A stretch of DNA of 64,000 bases from positions 393,112 through 457,111 of the forward strand of contig MZZL01000138.1 of the NCBI GenBank assembly GCA_002749535.1. Reading direction: 5' to 3'. Under the pieces are notes generated by a model. It did no database searches, was not told the DNA's origin, and saw only the letters and a list, made by a program, of their open reading frames with translations. Below, one piece after another: positions 37,268-49,175 of the stretch. The stretch's first letter is position 1. Each line of letters begins with the position of its first letter. The position numbers were made by a program, and so were the translations under genes. Source of the stretch: Apophysomyces variabilis (taxonomy: Eukaryota > Mucoromycota > Mucoromycetes > Mucorales > Mucoraceae).

Positions 37268-38557
37268 TTAGTGGAGGTATAGAACGATGGCAACTAAAAT
37301 TATTGTGGGGAAAAGCGTGGTCAATGTTTTGGAACCATGAGACTTGGGTTTGTTTGTTTCCGATGCTGGTTGCAAAACCGGAACTGAGCCTAGATACCGA
37401 GTAGTTTGGCTTGGATCAACAGAGCCACCCGAGCCTACGTCTGCAGCTAACACCTTGTCCACAATATGTACAATGCCATTTCTTGTCAGGATATCAGCGC
37501 GAACAATATGAGCTGTATCTTGGGCAGATTGTCCTGTTACTACTAGCTGGCCGTTGCCGTCACGTTGAATGGATAACTGTGCATGTGCGTAGTCTGTTGG
37601 GAGAGTGATTGGCCGCGACAATTGACTTGACAAATAGATGCCATCAATGATCTCGTACTTCAAATCATGGGTAAGAATTCCAAAGGGAAGATTGCTGCCA
37701 TTGGTGGCAGCCCATGCTTCGTTGTTAGGAGCAAGAATAGTCTTGTTTCTTGGTACGATAAGATTAGTAAGGTTCTGGGACGTGAGCAACTTGTTATAAG
37801 ATCTTAATTCATCCACTTGAGCAATTGTTTCGACCGTATTAACAGGAAAATCCAGGAAGTGGTCAATGACATGTATTATACCTAGGTAAGGGGTTGAAGA
37901 GAAAAAAAAGGGTGTAAGGGAAAATTAATATCAGCGTACATTACGAGGGGAGGCCAGTGCGACCATGGAAATCGGCCAGGAGGAGGGTGGATGAAACAAG
38001 ATAAACACACACATACCGTTACTACATTGGATATCTTTTGTGATCACGTTCGCGGTAATGATACCGGATAACACCTGTAACGTATTTGAATCTTGTGTGG
38101 ATGGACCAGCAATTAAGCTCAAATCATCAGGGGATTCTGTGGTAAACAATTGGCGGCCCGTTAAGAGGGATTGAGCGTCATGGATGCCTGAGATAACGTG
38201 GTACATAAGGGCATGGGAGGTAGAATTTGTCTGTGTGAGGTTTAATCCACCAGCGGACGTGGCGCCTTGAATAGCTGCGTCATTAGGAAGGAAAAAGGTG
38301 ATGTTTTGCTGATTAGAGAAGAATTCTTCTATAGCGGCGAATTTCGGTTGTTGCAAAGTCTTGAACAGAGACTAAGAAAAAAGAAACGGAAGAAAGATCT
38401 TGTTTAGTGGATGTAACCGAGACACAATTTGCCTGTCAATTACTTCTGCTCCTGCTGTTGCAATATTAGACCATATATTTGCACTTGGATCTGCAGCGGC
38501 TTGTAGCTGTAACAGACTTAAGATAGTGCTCAGTCCTATGTACCAAAAGCTGACCAT
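37268..38557 (-). CDS. Secreted fasciclin (FAS1) protein, probable GPI anchor
   Basis: Three exons, 38426-38557, 38017-38371 and 37268-37881, give 366 aa. The start MVSFWYIGLSTILSLLQLQA is a signal peptide. Two FAS1 repeats follow. The first has ITFFLPNDAAI and ALMYHVISG, ending in GIIHVIDHFL. The second has KTILAPNNEAW, LKYEIIDGIYL and GIVHIVDKVLAA. The C-terminus is a hydrophobic tail (TLFPTIILVAIVLYLH) after a Ser/Lys/Gly stretch, as in GPI-anchor signals. FAS1 proteins mediate adhesion at the cell surface or wall. The gene is divergent from the copper radical oxidase, only 233 bp away. Confidence 0.88.
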
Positions 38558-38790
38558 GATTGAAGAAGGATTAAGAGAAAGGCGCGCGTACCCCGCTCGT
38601 GTAAAAAAGGGCGGAGTGTTACACGAGGTCACGCTGTGTTCTAATTATACCTACTTGGACACCTTGGCCCTCGAAAATAATCACACCACATAATCTATTT
38701 TTTGTCTCGATTAACTCATAAAAGCACCTTCTGCCAGTGGAGCTTATTGACAGTTAACCGTCCTTTCCCTCCTCCCTAACTTCCCTTTCT
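38558..38790. promoter_or_regulatory. Compact bidirectional promoter, FAS1 / copper radical oxidase
   Basis: Only 233 bases separate the two start codons. The 30 bases before the oxidase ATG are pyrimidine-rich (ccctcctccctaacttccct). No TATA box is obvious on either strand. Two secreted-protein genes sharing this short region are probably co-regulated; that is inference. Confidence 0.5.
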
Positions 38791-40622
38791 ATGAAAACCA
38801 CACCTCTCGTTTCCATTGCAACCATCCTAGCAACCCTAGGACCTCTGCCATTTGCTCAGGCACAGGAAGCTAGAGATCTGCCCTTCTCCTGGGCTCAACC
38901 ACAAAAATTCGTATCTCCTTATGCTAAGACTGGCAAAATGGAACAGCGTGGTCGCACTGGCGTCGCAGCAATGCACGCCACTCTCCTAAAGTAAATGCAC
39001 TGATCTGACCCGTTTATCCATAACGAAACTCACAATGCGTTTGTAGTGAGGATACCATCATGATCATCGACAAAGGTAGCAATAAACCAAAGCGTTACCA
39101 GCACATGAAGACTCAAATCAAACTTAATTTTAGCCGAATGGAATGAGGCTCAATTCGATTCTGGCCAGAGCGCATTCTCCACTCTCTACGACCTAAAGAC
39201 AGACACTTACCGTGCACTGCATCTCGAAACCAACACGTTTTGCTCCGCTGGTGGTTTCCTCGCCAACGGAACCTTGATCAACACTGGAGGTGGTGAAAAA
39301 CGCGGCCGTACCTGGAAAGCCGAACCAGGATGGCAGTCCATTCGTCACTTCACCCCTTGTACAGATGGCTCGTGCGAGTGGAAAGAATGGAAAACAGGTC
39401 GTATGACCGTTAACCGTTGGTATCCTACCGTCGAACAGCTTCCTGAAGGTGATATCATCATTGTTGGTGGTTCCACCAAGGGCACTGCCGTAAACAGAGA
39501 TGAAGTAAACGTACCTTCTTACGAATTCTGGCCACCAAGAGGCCCAGATGCCGTCGATCTTCCGTTCCTCAATGAGACAATGCCGTATAATTTGTAGGTG
39601 GAATCCCTTAAAATTCCCTTTTCTCATGCTTTCGAAATAGATACCCCTTTGTTTTCGCCTTGCCCGATGGTAATCTATTCATCTTTGCAAACACTGACTC
39701 TATCATCTATGATCATAACAATCATAAGATTGTAAAGCGTCTTCCCAAGATGCCCGGTGTTCCTCGTTCCTACCCGTTGACAAGTGGTGCAGTCATGCTC
39801 CCTCTTGACCCTGATAAGGACTACCAGCCTGAAATTCTGGTGTGTGGAGGATCTGAAGCACGAAAGAACAATGCTAAGGCTGATGCTACTTGTGGTCGCA
39901 TCAATCTTGCTGATGAAAATCCCAAGTGGGAAATGGATACTTTTGTGTATCCTCGTTTGATGCCTGACGGTGTTATCCTTCCCGATGGTACCGTTTTCTG
40001 GGCTAACGGCTGCAAGCGTGGCTGGGCTGGTTACAACGGTCGTAACCATGATCCCACGTTTGATCCAATCATTTACGACCCAGCAAAAGCCAAAGGAAGC
40101 CGCTGGACTACTAACCTCGCCAATACCGACATCGCCCGTATGTACCACTCCGTTGCTTTGACTCTTCCCGATGGCCGCGTCTGGATCGCTGGTTCAAACA
40201 ATGTCGATCCTCCAGATATCACCGCTGAGTATCCCACCGAATTCCGAGTGGAATATTTCTCTCCTCCATACTTGTTCCAGAGCGCAACGCGTCCTCTTGT
40301 CTCCCATGTGCCTCGTGTGGTCACCTATGGGCAAAAGTTTGACATCCTCTTGAACCTGGGTGATCTGGCTAAGGGCAACCCTGACATCAAGGTAGCTTTG
40401 CTCAGAACTGGATTCAGCACCCATTCGCTACACATGTCGCAGCGTTACGTTATCTTGCGCCACAAAATATCTGAGGACCTCCAGTCTGCCACCATTGAAG
40501 CCCCCCCTACAGCTCCTATTTTCCCTCCAGGCTCTGGATTCCTCTATGTGATTTGCAACGGCATTCCATCTGTAGGCGTAGAACTCTTTGTTGAGAAACA
40601 GATTAGCGATTTGGCTATATAA
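38791..40622 (+). CDS. Secreted copper radical oxidase (glyoxal-oxidase type)
   Basis: Oxidises aldehydes or alcohols with release of hydrogen peroxide, using one copper and a Cys-Tyr radical cofactor. Four exons, 38791-38990, 39047-39075, 39134-39593 and 39641-40622, give 556 aa. A signal peptide is present (TTPLVSIATILATLGPLPFAQA). The radical cysteine lies in FCSAGGFLANG and its partner tyrosine in NRWYPTVEQLP. The copper ligands Tyr-His are in ARMYHSVALTLPDG and the further His in GFSTHSLHMSQR. Glyoxal_oxid_N and the C-terminal DUF1929 domain occur in the usual order. All catalytic residues are present. It has no WSC or CBM domain. Confidence 0.92.
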
Positions 40623-42516
40623 AAAGCCTTCGTTCATTTGTTCATCGTTCATTGCTAGTTGGTTAGATCTGACTGTGTTTATTCATTCAAAGATTGTGTT
40701 TATCATTCACTGCATTGTACCATACAAAACCGTTAAGAATAGCTATAGAAAGACATACTTCTTCAACATTGTCACTGAAAGATCGCATAGAAACCAATGA
40801 CTGCGCTTCGCTTGTAAAATCGAGGGTATACATTAGATATTTTGGTTCTCGCCTGATCTTTGCGTATAAAGTTGTTTATTCGCGGCAATGAGAAATTCAA
40901 GGTTTCCCCGGGATATTTACCGGCTTGCATTTTTGCTGCGGTTTCTGTGCCTTCACCATTGCTGAGTGTGGTATATGCTAGAGAAAATGAGTCAAAAAGA
41001 AATCGGACAATAAGATCGTCTGAGATTGACTCCAATATTTTTATTATCATTATGTTGTCACGACCATCATACATTGTCTCTTTAATGTACGTGTATGCGT
41101 TATGTACTGTGTTGTTCTATGTATTATCCCTTATAAATGCTGTGTTGATCTACGATAATAGAGAGATGTAAAGAAAAGAGGGTAAGAACCTCGCTCCATA
41201 GATAAAACCTTACATTCAGTTTACTAAACGATACATGTAGTATCATGGTGTCTGATCATCTTTATACTGCGCAAGGGAGATACCTACATTACATGTAAAT
41301 ATGGGATGATATATACCAAATGGGGAAACTGTAGTGTAGTCTTGCTGTTGAGGAGCGTAACGAGATATTAGCTACAAGACACTGAGTGCTTCGACGTATA
41401 AGAAGTCTCGGGCACATGTATCACTAATCAATCATTATCTCTGCAAAACCTCTGTTTAGATAATGATTAGTACTTTGAACGCATATTCAATTTCATAAAA
41501 ACGATATATAGCTCATAAGAATAATACCGACGGAGTGTTTGACTAACCAATTATAAGGATTTTCATATTTAATGGATCATTCCGTGATATCTTCCCATAC
41601 GTAGGGAAATGAAAGATGTGAATTGGAATCGTATGCAGGATGAACCATTCGGAAGCAGTTACTTAGCAAAATGATCCGATGTTAAGCTGCTTGTGTCGGA
41701 CATGACCGTGAGACGTACAGGTTAATGATAATTCATCCGAAATGCCGGATAGCATGATACACAAGAACAGATCTTTTATTGCTACAGAATCTTCATCATA
41801 TGAAGTCTGACCAAGTCGGTATATACCATCTTTATGTGAATTTCATGTTCACTTAAACAAGGGGCAACTTTTCGTCCCCTTTCTGAATGCACGATTTGAG
41901 TCACAGATTTTGAGAGCAGAAAAGGAAATGTTCAGAAACCGGTCGGCAGCTTAGAAAATCAGTTGCAGAGTGTGTGTTTGCTTACCATTTATTGTCTTTG
42001 ATTCTACTATTCCTTCGAGGTTCGAATGAATATAACGTTTGCTAAAGCGAAAAAAATATTAATGCTTGGGAAAAAGTGAGTGTGTGTGTTAGCCAACGTG
42101 AGGTAAACAGCAGATCGATCATTCACTTGCTGTACTCCAGAGCACAGTTGACTAAGCTTCAATTACACTATCTAAGTAGATGTCCTCCCTTTTTCAAGTC
42201 CTCCATACTTGGAAAACAACTAGATAACTTATCTGTTCTTCGGAGTCGCACTTCTTGACACTCGCTAGTAGTAGCACTACATTAATTGACAAAGCTCGGT
42301 ATGGAGGACGATATGAAGCTAGAGAGGTTTCACAACGTTGTACCACCTTGCAGTTGTCAAAAGAGGACGAAATAAGCTGATGCAGGTAACTTATCTGGAG
42401 TTTTTGATGTGGAGAAAAGTTACACAATCCGCACGATGAAGAAATAAGAGGACAAGGAGCGCCAGTATTATATATAAGCAAAGGAATCCGACTCTTACTG
42501 ACAACTCAACTCAACC
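40623..42516. other. 1.9-kb intergenic region upstream of lipase A
   Basis: No gene is supported. A 100-codon minus-strand frame at 40772-41074 starts at an ATG but has no recognised domain. AT-rich sequence with short frames fills the rest. The last 50 bases hold the TATA box of lipase A. Confidence 0.5.
42470..42478 (+). promoter_or_regulatory. TATA box of lipase A
   Basis: The sequence atatataag lies about 40 bases before the ATG at 42517, a normal spacing for a short fungal leader. Confidence 0.5.
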
Positions 42517-44183
42517 ATGGTGCCGAATCCTCTTGTTTTATTGGGCTTCATGTCAACCGTTCTGGCAGGGCTGGCAAGCGCATCAAGCGCCAGCTCTATC
42601 TCAGAATGCCCTCCACTCTCACCTCGCGCTTCTCCAGCAACTGATGCGCGTGATCTTCGACCCGACGACATCAAAATCGTTGCAGGTCTTGGGGATAGGT
42701 TAGTTAGTTGAATGGATGGCCAGTAGGAAGATACTAAATTTGTGTTTTTAGCATCATGGCTGCGTTTGCTGCCGACGGTATCCAAGGTAGCTCTATTCTG
42801 AATCTCAGCTCTTTGTACGAGATCCGTGGTGTTAGCTACGCTATGGGAGGAGGTGACGGAGCGATAACGCTTCCAAACTTTATCAAGCGATATAATCCCA
42901 ACCTTGGTGGTGCATCTGTCGGAGATCACCTTGTCGAATTTTGCTACGGTATGTGCACGTTGCCGGTTTCCATTCTTTGAATGATTCAACCTAATATATG
43001 GCTTGATAGGCGCTATTTGCCCACCATTTCAATGTAAGCGTGTCTATTAGTTTAAGCATCATTTAGACTAATGCCATTTTAGATCGCCCTAGCATGGACA
43101 AGCTTAATTCTGCCCAGAGTGGCGCAATGGCCATGGATTTGGAGCATGAGCTTGACTATCTCTTACCAGGTAAAGATGACCGTCTTATGCTTGCTGTAAT
43201 TCATAATCTATACCAAATTCAGCTTTGAAGAATTTCCCTGGTATAAAATATCAAACGGACTGGAAGATGATCAATATCCAGATTGGAAGTGAGTCATTGA
43301 AATTGCATATTGATTTCAACACTAAATATCACAATTACAGGCAATGACCAATGTGGATCGTGTATTGACGCATTGCTTGACATACTGACACCAGAGAAAT
43401 ATGGAGAACATTTGGATAAAGCGTTGGAAAGGATCCATCAAAACGTCCCACGGGTTCTGGTTAACCTCAGTAAGTTGGCCCAAGTTATTTTTGTGCTACC
43501 CGTTTAAAACTTCTATTTAACCGCGCTTAAGTTGGTGTATTTAATGTTTCTGGAGTCTATACTGTCACTACTGGCCACGATTACTGCGAGCCGTTCAAAC
43601 CTAGTAACTTTATATTTAACAAACTGGAATGTCCGTGTGCTCTTGACAAAAAATACCATGCTACCATGGATAAGGTTGCTGCAGGTAAGATGAACACTAT
43701 GAGATTTGATCGTCAGTTAAACCGTATTGAATAAATAGGATATAATCAGCAAGTGCAAAGGCTTTACCAAAAATACAAAGCTTTAAACAACGAAAATTTC
43801 GCTGTGATGTACACGCCAGCGCCCATCAATGTAACAAGCTTTCCTCTGGAAGGATTCAGGTATCGGCTATCTCGTCACAGAACTAAAAGTAGGAAACTCA
43901 ATGATCCTTTGCTAGTAACATCGATTGTTTCCACCCTAGCACGAAAGGTCATCAATGGATTTCTAAAGTAAGTTGTTCCTCCAGTTGGACAGAGGCATGA
44001 CGCGGTTTTAAATAGAATTTGTGGCAAACCCTTTTCGTACCACAAACTGAAAAGCCAACTATTTTCAACTGGGATCCTTCCGTGCAAGTACGTCTTTTTT
44101 TATGCCCTCTATCCTGTTGCTCAATAATTTCATTTTTTTAGGTATATTGTCCGAAAGATTCGGATCGTTTCCAGGTGAACTGA
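42517..44183 (+). CDS. Phospholipase-B1-like GDSL lipase, copy A
   Basis: Secreted SGNH/GDSL hydrolase of the phospholipase B1 type, expected to release fatty acids from phospholipids. The signal peptide is MVPNPLVLLGFMSTVLAGLA. The shared motif DARDLRPDDIKIVAGLGDS ends in the nucleophile Ser, whose codon is split by an intron (exon 1 ends at 42698). Exon 2 is 42752-42948, with YAMGGGDGAITLPNFIKRYN. A 24-nt microexon (43010-43033) follows, then DKLNSAQSGAM, the oxyanion block IGSNDQCGSC, FECPC-like LECPCALDKK, FAVMYTPAPIN and the catalytic Asp/His in IDCFHPSTKGHQW. It ends VYCPKDSDRFQVN and TGA. The Ser-Gly-Asn-Asp-His set is complete. About 390 aa, ten or more exons. Confidence 0.88.
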
Positions 44184-44806
44184 ATACCAGCATATTATTT
44201 GGACCTATTATAATTATTTTAATAAATGTCATGCTACCGTAATGGCTGTCAAAGCAGCGCATGAAGATGAACTGTTTGCTATACCCGCACATACTTTTAA
44301 AGTATGTATCATTGCTGGGACGGACAAGTACTAAGATCTCAGCATTCGTGCCCTCTGATACATCGTTGGTAGACTCTTTTCCCCCTTTTTATCAACTGTT
44401 TTGGGATGCTTTTGGATGAATACAATAACATAAACAGTAAGAGCAAATCTGAGATATGCTCTTATGTTCTGATGCCGATACATATATCATGGATGGGTCA
44501 TTTTGGGTGGCGTCACGCCTATCTGTCATGAGTTTTCTATTGGCGGAATGCAGCTTGCTACAGTAAAGGGATCACTCTCCTATCACATCATCTAATCTCA
44601 CTGAGATATGTTGCCCCATCAGCCTTACTTAGCCTATATAAGACTTCAGGTACTTTAATGCAGAAAGTTCGGATCAACGTAGCTAAAACTATGACTATCA
44701 ATATTATGACATTCTAGGATCGACCGGGTTAGGAATGCAAAATGTTCATTACAAATACCAACCCCTTTAAGCTGATTCACTTGTCGTCTATCTCAATCTA
44801 TTCACA
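44184..44806. other. Spacer between lipase A and B
   Basis: No gene. A TATA-like ctatataag lies at about 44634-44642, 165 bases before the lipase B ATG, so either the leader is long or it contains an intron. Confidence 0.4.
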
Positions 44807-46397
44807 ATGAAGCGAGGTGGTGTTCTATTGATCTGCTTATTTTCTGTGTTTGCTGCTGCACAGGCATATTCTATCAATGACTGTCCTTCCTTGACTCCAC
44901 GAAAGACAAACGTGACAGATGCGCGTGATCTTCGACCAGACAACATCGAAGTAGTCGCTGCGATAGGCGACAGGTAATAGCCTTATACATATCAACCCAA
45001 GCCTCTAATATATTGGGGTATTGAGTATCCTGTCCGGGATGTTTGCCCTGGGAATCAGCGATGGAAAGCGCATGGCAATTTCGGACTTTTCAGAGCAGCG
45101 TGGTATTAGTTACGGAGCCGGAGGGGATGAAGGAGCGGTGACAATACCTAACTTTATCAAGAGATACAACCCTAACCTGCAAGGGACATCTCATGGGTCA
45201 CATGCAGTGGAGTTTTGCTACGGTTAGTGGTATGAGTTAAATTGCGGCATTAACTAAGCAAGCGTACTAGGAGTCTTATGTTTGACAGCAAACAGTTAAT
45301 TGGAGCAGTGTTATTACAGACTTGTACTCACTTCATTTCAGAACACCCTGTTTCAGATAGTCTAAATAGCGCTCAAAGTGGGACAATGGCACTCAACTTA
45401 GATGGAATGCTGGGTTATCTTTTACCAGGTAATTCTATTTATCTTTCGCGTGAATTGTACTGATACTATGTTAGAGATAAAAAAATATGACGATAAGTGG
45501 AAGTTGATCAATATTCAGATCGGATGTAAGTGGCAACATGCAAAGAAATTCCGATTTTACATTGTCCATTGATCAGCGAATGATCAATGTTTGTCTTGCT
45601 TTACGGACTACAATCGTACCGGAGAAAATTTTGCCACGCAGTTGGATAGCGTATTAAGTAATATCAGGACACATGTACCTCGGGTACTAGTCAACCTAAG
45701 TAAGTGCAATTTCGCATATTGTTCTCTGAGACTAAAAAACACACATTAGTTGGCACTATTGATGTCTCGAAGCTGTTCTCGACCGTCCCTTTAGGGTCGA
45801 GCTGCGGACCTTTTCCGTTTACGAATATGCGTTTAAGAAATCTGCTATGTCTATGTTCAACCCAGGAGAGTAATTTTCAAACAATGACTCAGGCAGCTGA
45901 AAGTACGTGTTTATCTTGAGAATGCGTCATTAACCTACAGAATCAGTACAAAGCTCTTATATACAGTCCTTATACCGGAAGTACAGAGCATTGAATAACG
46001 AGACCTTTGCCATCATGTACACCCCAGTGTTTATCAACTTTAACAGTGTAACTTTGGATATGCTTAGGTAACAGAGTGAAGCTGTTATGGAGCTACTTTA
46101 CTAATCTGACAGCTTAGCAACATAGATTGTTTCCATCCGAACATAGAGGGACATCAATGGGTTGCAAAGGTTAGATAACAACAGATAATGTGTGTCATTT
46201 TGTGTCCTGTTAACACAGGTACTGCCTAGTCTGTTTGGAATTCCATGTTTAAACCTGGAGCTGACAAAATGAACGCCTGGAACTGGGATCCGAAATTATC
46301 CGTATGTTATGGTTTTAGCTTATACAAACAACATCGATGCTAAATACTTCGTTAGGTTTATTGTCCAACGGATACAGACCGGTTTCGGGTTGATTAA
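44807..46397 (+). CDS. Phospholipase-B1-like GDSL lipase, copy B
   Basis: The signal peptide is MKRGGVLLICLFSVFAAAQA. The motif DARDLRPDNIEVVAAIGDS spans the same split Ser codon as in copy A. Exon 2 carries SYGAGGDEGAVTIPNF. The 24-nt microexon is 45271-45294. The oxyanion block is IGSNDQCLSCF, with Asn kept. LNSAQSGTMALNLDG, VPRVLVNLIGTIDVSK and FAIMYTPVFIN follow, then the catalytic IDCFHPNIEGHQW and the end VYCPTDTDRFRVD with TAA at 46395. The segment before LYRKYRALNNE needs an acceptor at cctacag to stay in frame, and is two residues longer than in copy A. The SGNH set is complete and the gene appears intact. Confidence 0.85.
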
Positions 46398-46809
46398 CTA
46401 CGTTAAGCTGTGCTTGTCGCCACGAGCATTATACCTGAATATAAGAAATAAAAAAGCACAAATACATTGGAATGTAGACGTTTGCATTTCTTATGTAGAA
46501 GACCGTTTGATAGGAATATGAGATAAAGAAATGCAAAATAGCTGACCAATAAGTAAAACTTGCACAGATGCCCAAGTGTACAAAACATACCATAGAATAT
46601 TTCTAGCTCAAAGTTTTACGTAGCCACCAAGTCCAAGGATCCATCGGCAAAAGAATTTAACATTAAAAGAATGTTTCTGAGATACATAGGATAAACATCC
46701 TATTTCAGTCTTCTTCTTTTTACTCCACATTTAGTTTTCTTATTACGTGTTGATTATATCAGCAACGCATAACTACATTTCGACCTTGCTGAATCACTGC
46801 TTCCGAATC
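46398..46809. other. Spacer between lipase B and C
   Basis: AT-rich spacer of about 410 bases. No gene and no clear TATA box. Confidence 0.4.
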
Positions 46810-48432
46810 ATGCATATTTTAGCTTTACTTATTAATCTCAGTTTCGTTGCGATTGCTTCCGCAAGAACAGAAAGCTCAATCGAACACTGTCCTTCATTGC
46901 ACCCACGAGAGGCACGTCCAACCAATGTGCGAGACCTTCGACCTGACGATATTAAGGTCATTGCCGCTATGGGAGATAGGTAACTTAACAGTGTATGGGC
47001 CATCCGTGTGACCTTCTCTATATGACTTCACTTGCGTCAGTTTTATGGCAGGGTTTGGTGCTAAGGGAATTCAAGGCAATATTTTCAACGTTAGCTCCCT
47101 TTTTGAATATCGTGGGGGAAGCTTTGGGGCTGGTGGAGATAATGGCATTGCAACTCTTCCCAATTTCATTAAAAGATATAACCCTGATCTTCTGGGTGCA
47201 TCCGTCGGGGAGCATATGGCTGAATACTGTGAAGGTAGGTAAAATTATACCCCACATTTCCTGACTCTCTGCATAGGAAGCGCTTGTATGCCACGGCAAT
47301 GTACGATGATTACTGCCATCGATAGCATTATGAAATGTTCTTTCTGATAGATAATCCGGTATTTGATCGATTAAACGCTGCACAATCTGGTTCCATGATG
47401 CAAAACCTTGCTCATCAGATTGACTATGTCCTGGAAGGTATACAATGGGCAATCTCTGGAACAGCAGGAAGAATTTACATATGGACTAGGGTTGAAAAAT
47501 TACCCGGGCGTAAATTATGAAGAAGATTGGAAGCTTATTAACGTCTTAATCGGTAGTAAGTTGTTATTCCCTTCCACATGATAGTTTGCTTACATACACT
47601 ATTTCTAAGCTGTCGATCAATGCTATTCGTGCATCTCCAGCTATTACAGCTTTATTGCCCCTGAAGTATATGGAAAGACTATTGAGAATATGTTAACGAG
47701 AATACATGAAGATGTTCCCCGTGTCATTGTGAACCTTAGTTAAGTAATTGATTGCAGCTTTGACATCGACTTATTGGTTACCGATAGTTGGCACATATAA
47801 CATCTCTCAGGCGGCCGTTATATCCGCTGGTCAAAAGTATTGCGAACCATTCGATCATACAGATTTTGAGCTGAACCAGCTCGAGTGTTGGTGTATCCAC
47901 AGTGAACCTTCCAGGAAGGTGATGAATAAATTTGTTGCTTGTAAGTTTGTAGCATTTGTTGCTTTGTTAACTATTATTTTTCTAGCCTACAATGAACAGT
48001 TGCGAAGAAAAGCTGAGAAATTCAATAATCTTCACGATCCCGGCTTTGGAGTGATCTATAGCCCGTCGCCAGTCAATATTACTTCGTTTCCAGTTGAGGC
48101 ATTGAGGTAGAGATACAATAGTATAAGAACGCTTTATTTATAGGATTATCTTTTGTCAGCGACATTGATTGTCTACATCCGAGCCTCAGAGGACATGAAT
48201 GGTCTTCCAAGGTATTACACAATGCTTGTTTCCACTCATTTTGATTGTTTATCTAATGAAACATTTATGTAGGCTCTATGGAGGAATATGTTCTTACCTC
48301 TTTCGGCCAAAGCTCAAGTCATGAACTGGAATGACTATCAATCGGTATATTTAGAAACGCCTCATCTTCCATTAATCAACTTTCCTGTAGGTCTACTGCC
48401 CTGCAGAGGAAGATCGTTTCCAAATAGAATAG
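46810..48432 (+). CDS. Phospholipase-B1-like GDSL lipase, copy C (altered oxyanion block)
   Basis: The signal peptide is MHILALLINLSFVAIASA. NVRDLRPDDIKVIAAMGDS has the same split Ser codon. Exon 2 gives MAGFGAKGIQGN and SFGAGGDNGIATLPNF. The 24-nt microexon is 47277-47300, followed by DRLNAAQSGSMMQN. The oxyanion block reads IGTVDQCYSC where copies A and B have IGSNDQC, so the conserved Asn is Val; neither possible donor restores Asn. The catalytic IDCLHPSLRGHEW is present, and the end is VYCPAEEDRFQIE with TAG at 48430. The frame is otherwise intact. It may be a slow or repurposed enzyme; inference. Confidence 0.83.
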
Positions 48433-49024
48433 CCACACATTCTGTTGTGTTAGTTTCTACGTGCAAAGACATTAAATGTCGCACCGTATTAGAGTGACGT
48501 CGAAGTTCGGCAGGTGATGAGAATTTGAGGTGTATGGTACGTTCGAGGAGTACATGCATCATCAAAAGAAAAGTGGTCATAGATTGCTCCAAAAGTTTTT
48601 GAAGATTCCACCCAAAATTGTTTGAAGTTTCGAAGAGACAAATTTTGAAGAACCATCCAACCAAACTAGGAAGATTCCGATAAGAGATTTTGAATCAAAA
48701 CCGTGTTTTTTTAAGGGGCAAGCGCAGTTATATCACAAAGATATATATATATACCTATTCCACTAATCAGAAAATAATCCTAAATGACCGAATGCTTAAA
48801 ACATTTAACGATACGGGAATATATCAGCAAAAATGGTGTAGCCGATTTTGCTTGTGTCTTGCAAAAAGCCAGGAACCTATATGATATATGGAAAAGAAGT
48901 AAGTAAAGGTTAAACCTTATTATAGGTACCATTTACAGTAAATAAAAGAAAGTCAATGATGATTATCAACGTAAATAGTTTGAATTACTGAGTACTAAAC
49001 GCATACGAGGAGGCTTACGTGCTG

Positions 49025-49175
49025 CTTAAAAGAACATCATCTATATGTGCCATAGCTGCAAATGCAGGATCCTGGAAATGCTCACCACTGCCGATTGCGT
49101 TTCCCACCATAGCATCTTGGTGTGCAAAAACTGTAAGATACGGCACAGAGACGTTTTCGCCAGTAAGAATCTATT
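49025..49175 (-). other. Protein-like exon fragment of unknown family
   Basis: After an acceptor-like cttacag, the minus strand reads FAHQDAMVGNAIGSGEHF, continuing through QDPAFAAMAHIDDVLLSST to a stop. Conservation with the fragment at 10125-10265 suggests a former coding exon. Upstream minus-strand sequence (49180-49580) has a 69-codon frame, VAHHVYETTFDILGREHI, that might be an earlier exon. I cannot assemble a full gene or name the family. Confidence 0.35.

Noticed and set aside
40772..41074. 100-codon minus-strand frame with fairly natural composition
   Set aside because: It has an ATG but no family, splice or promoter support, and it lies in the 3' region of the oxidase gene. Kept only as a note.
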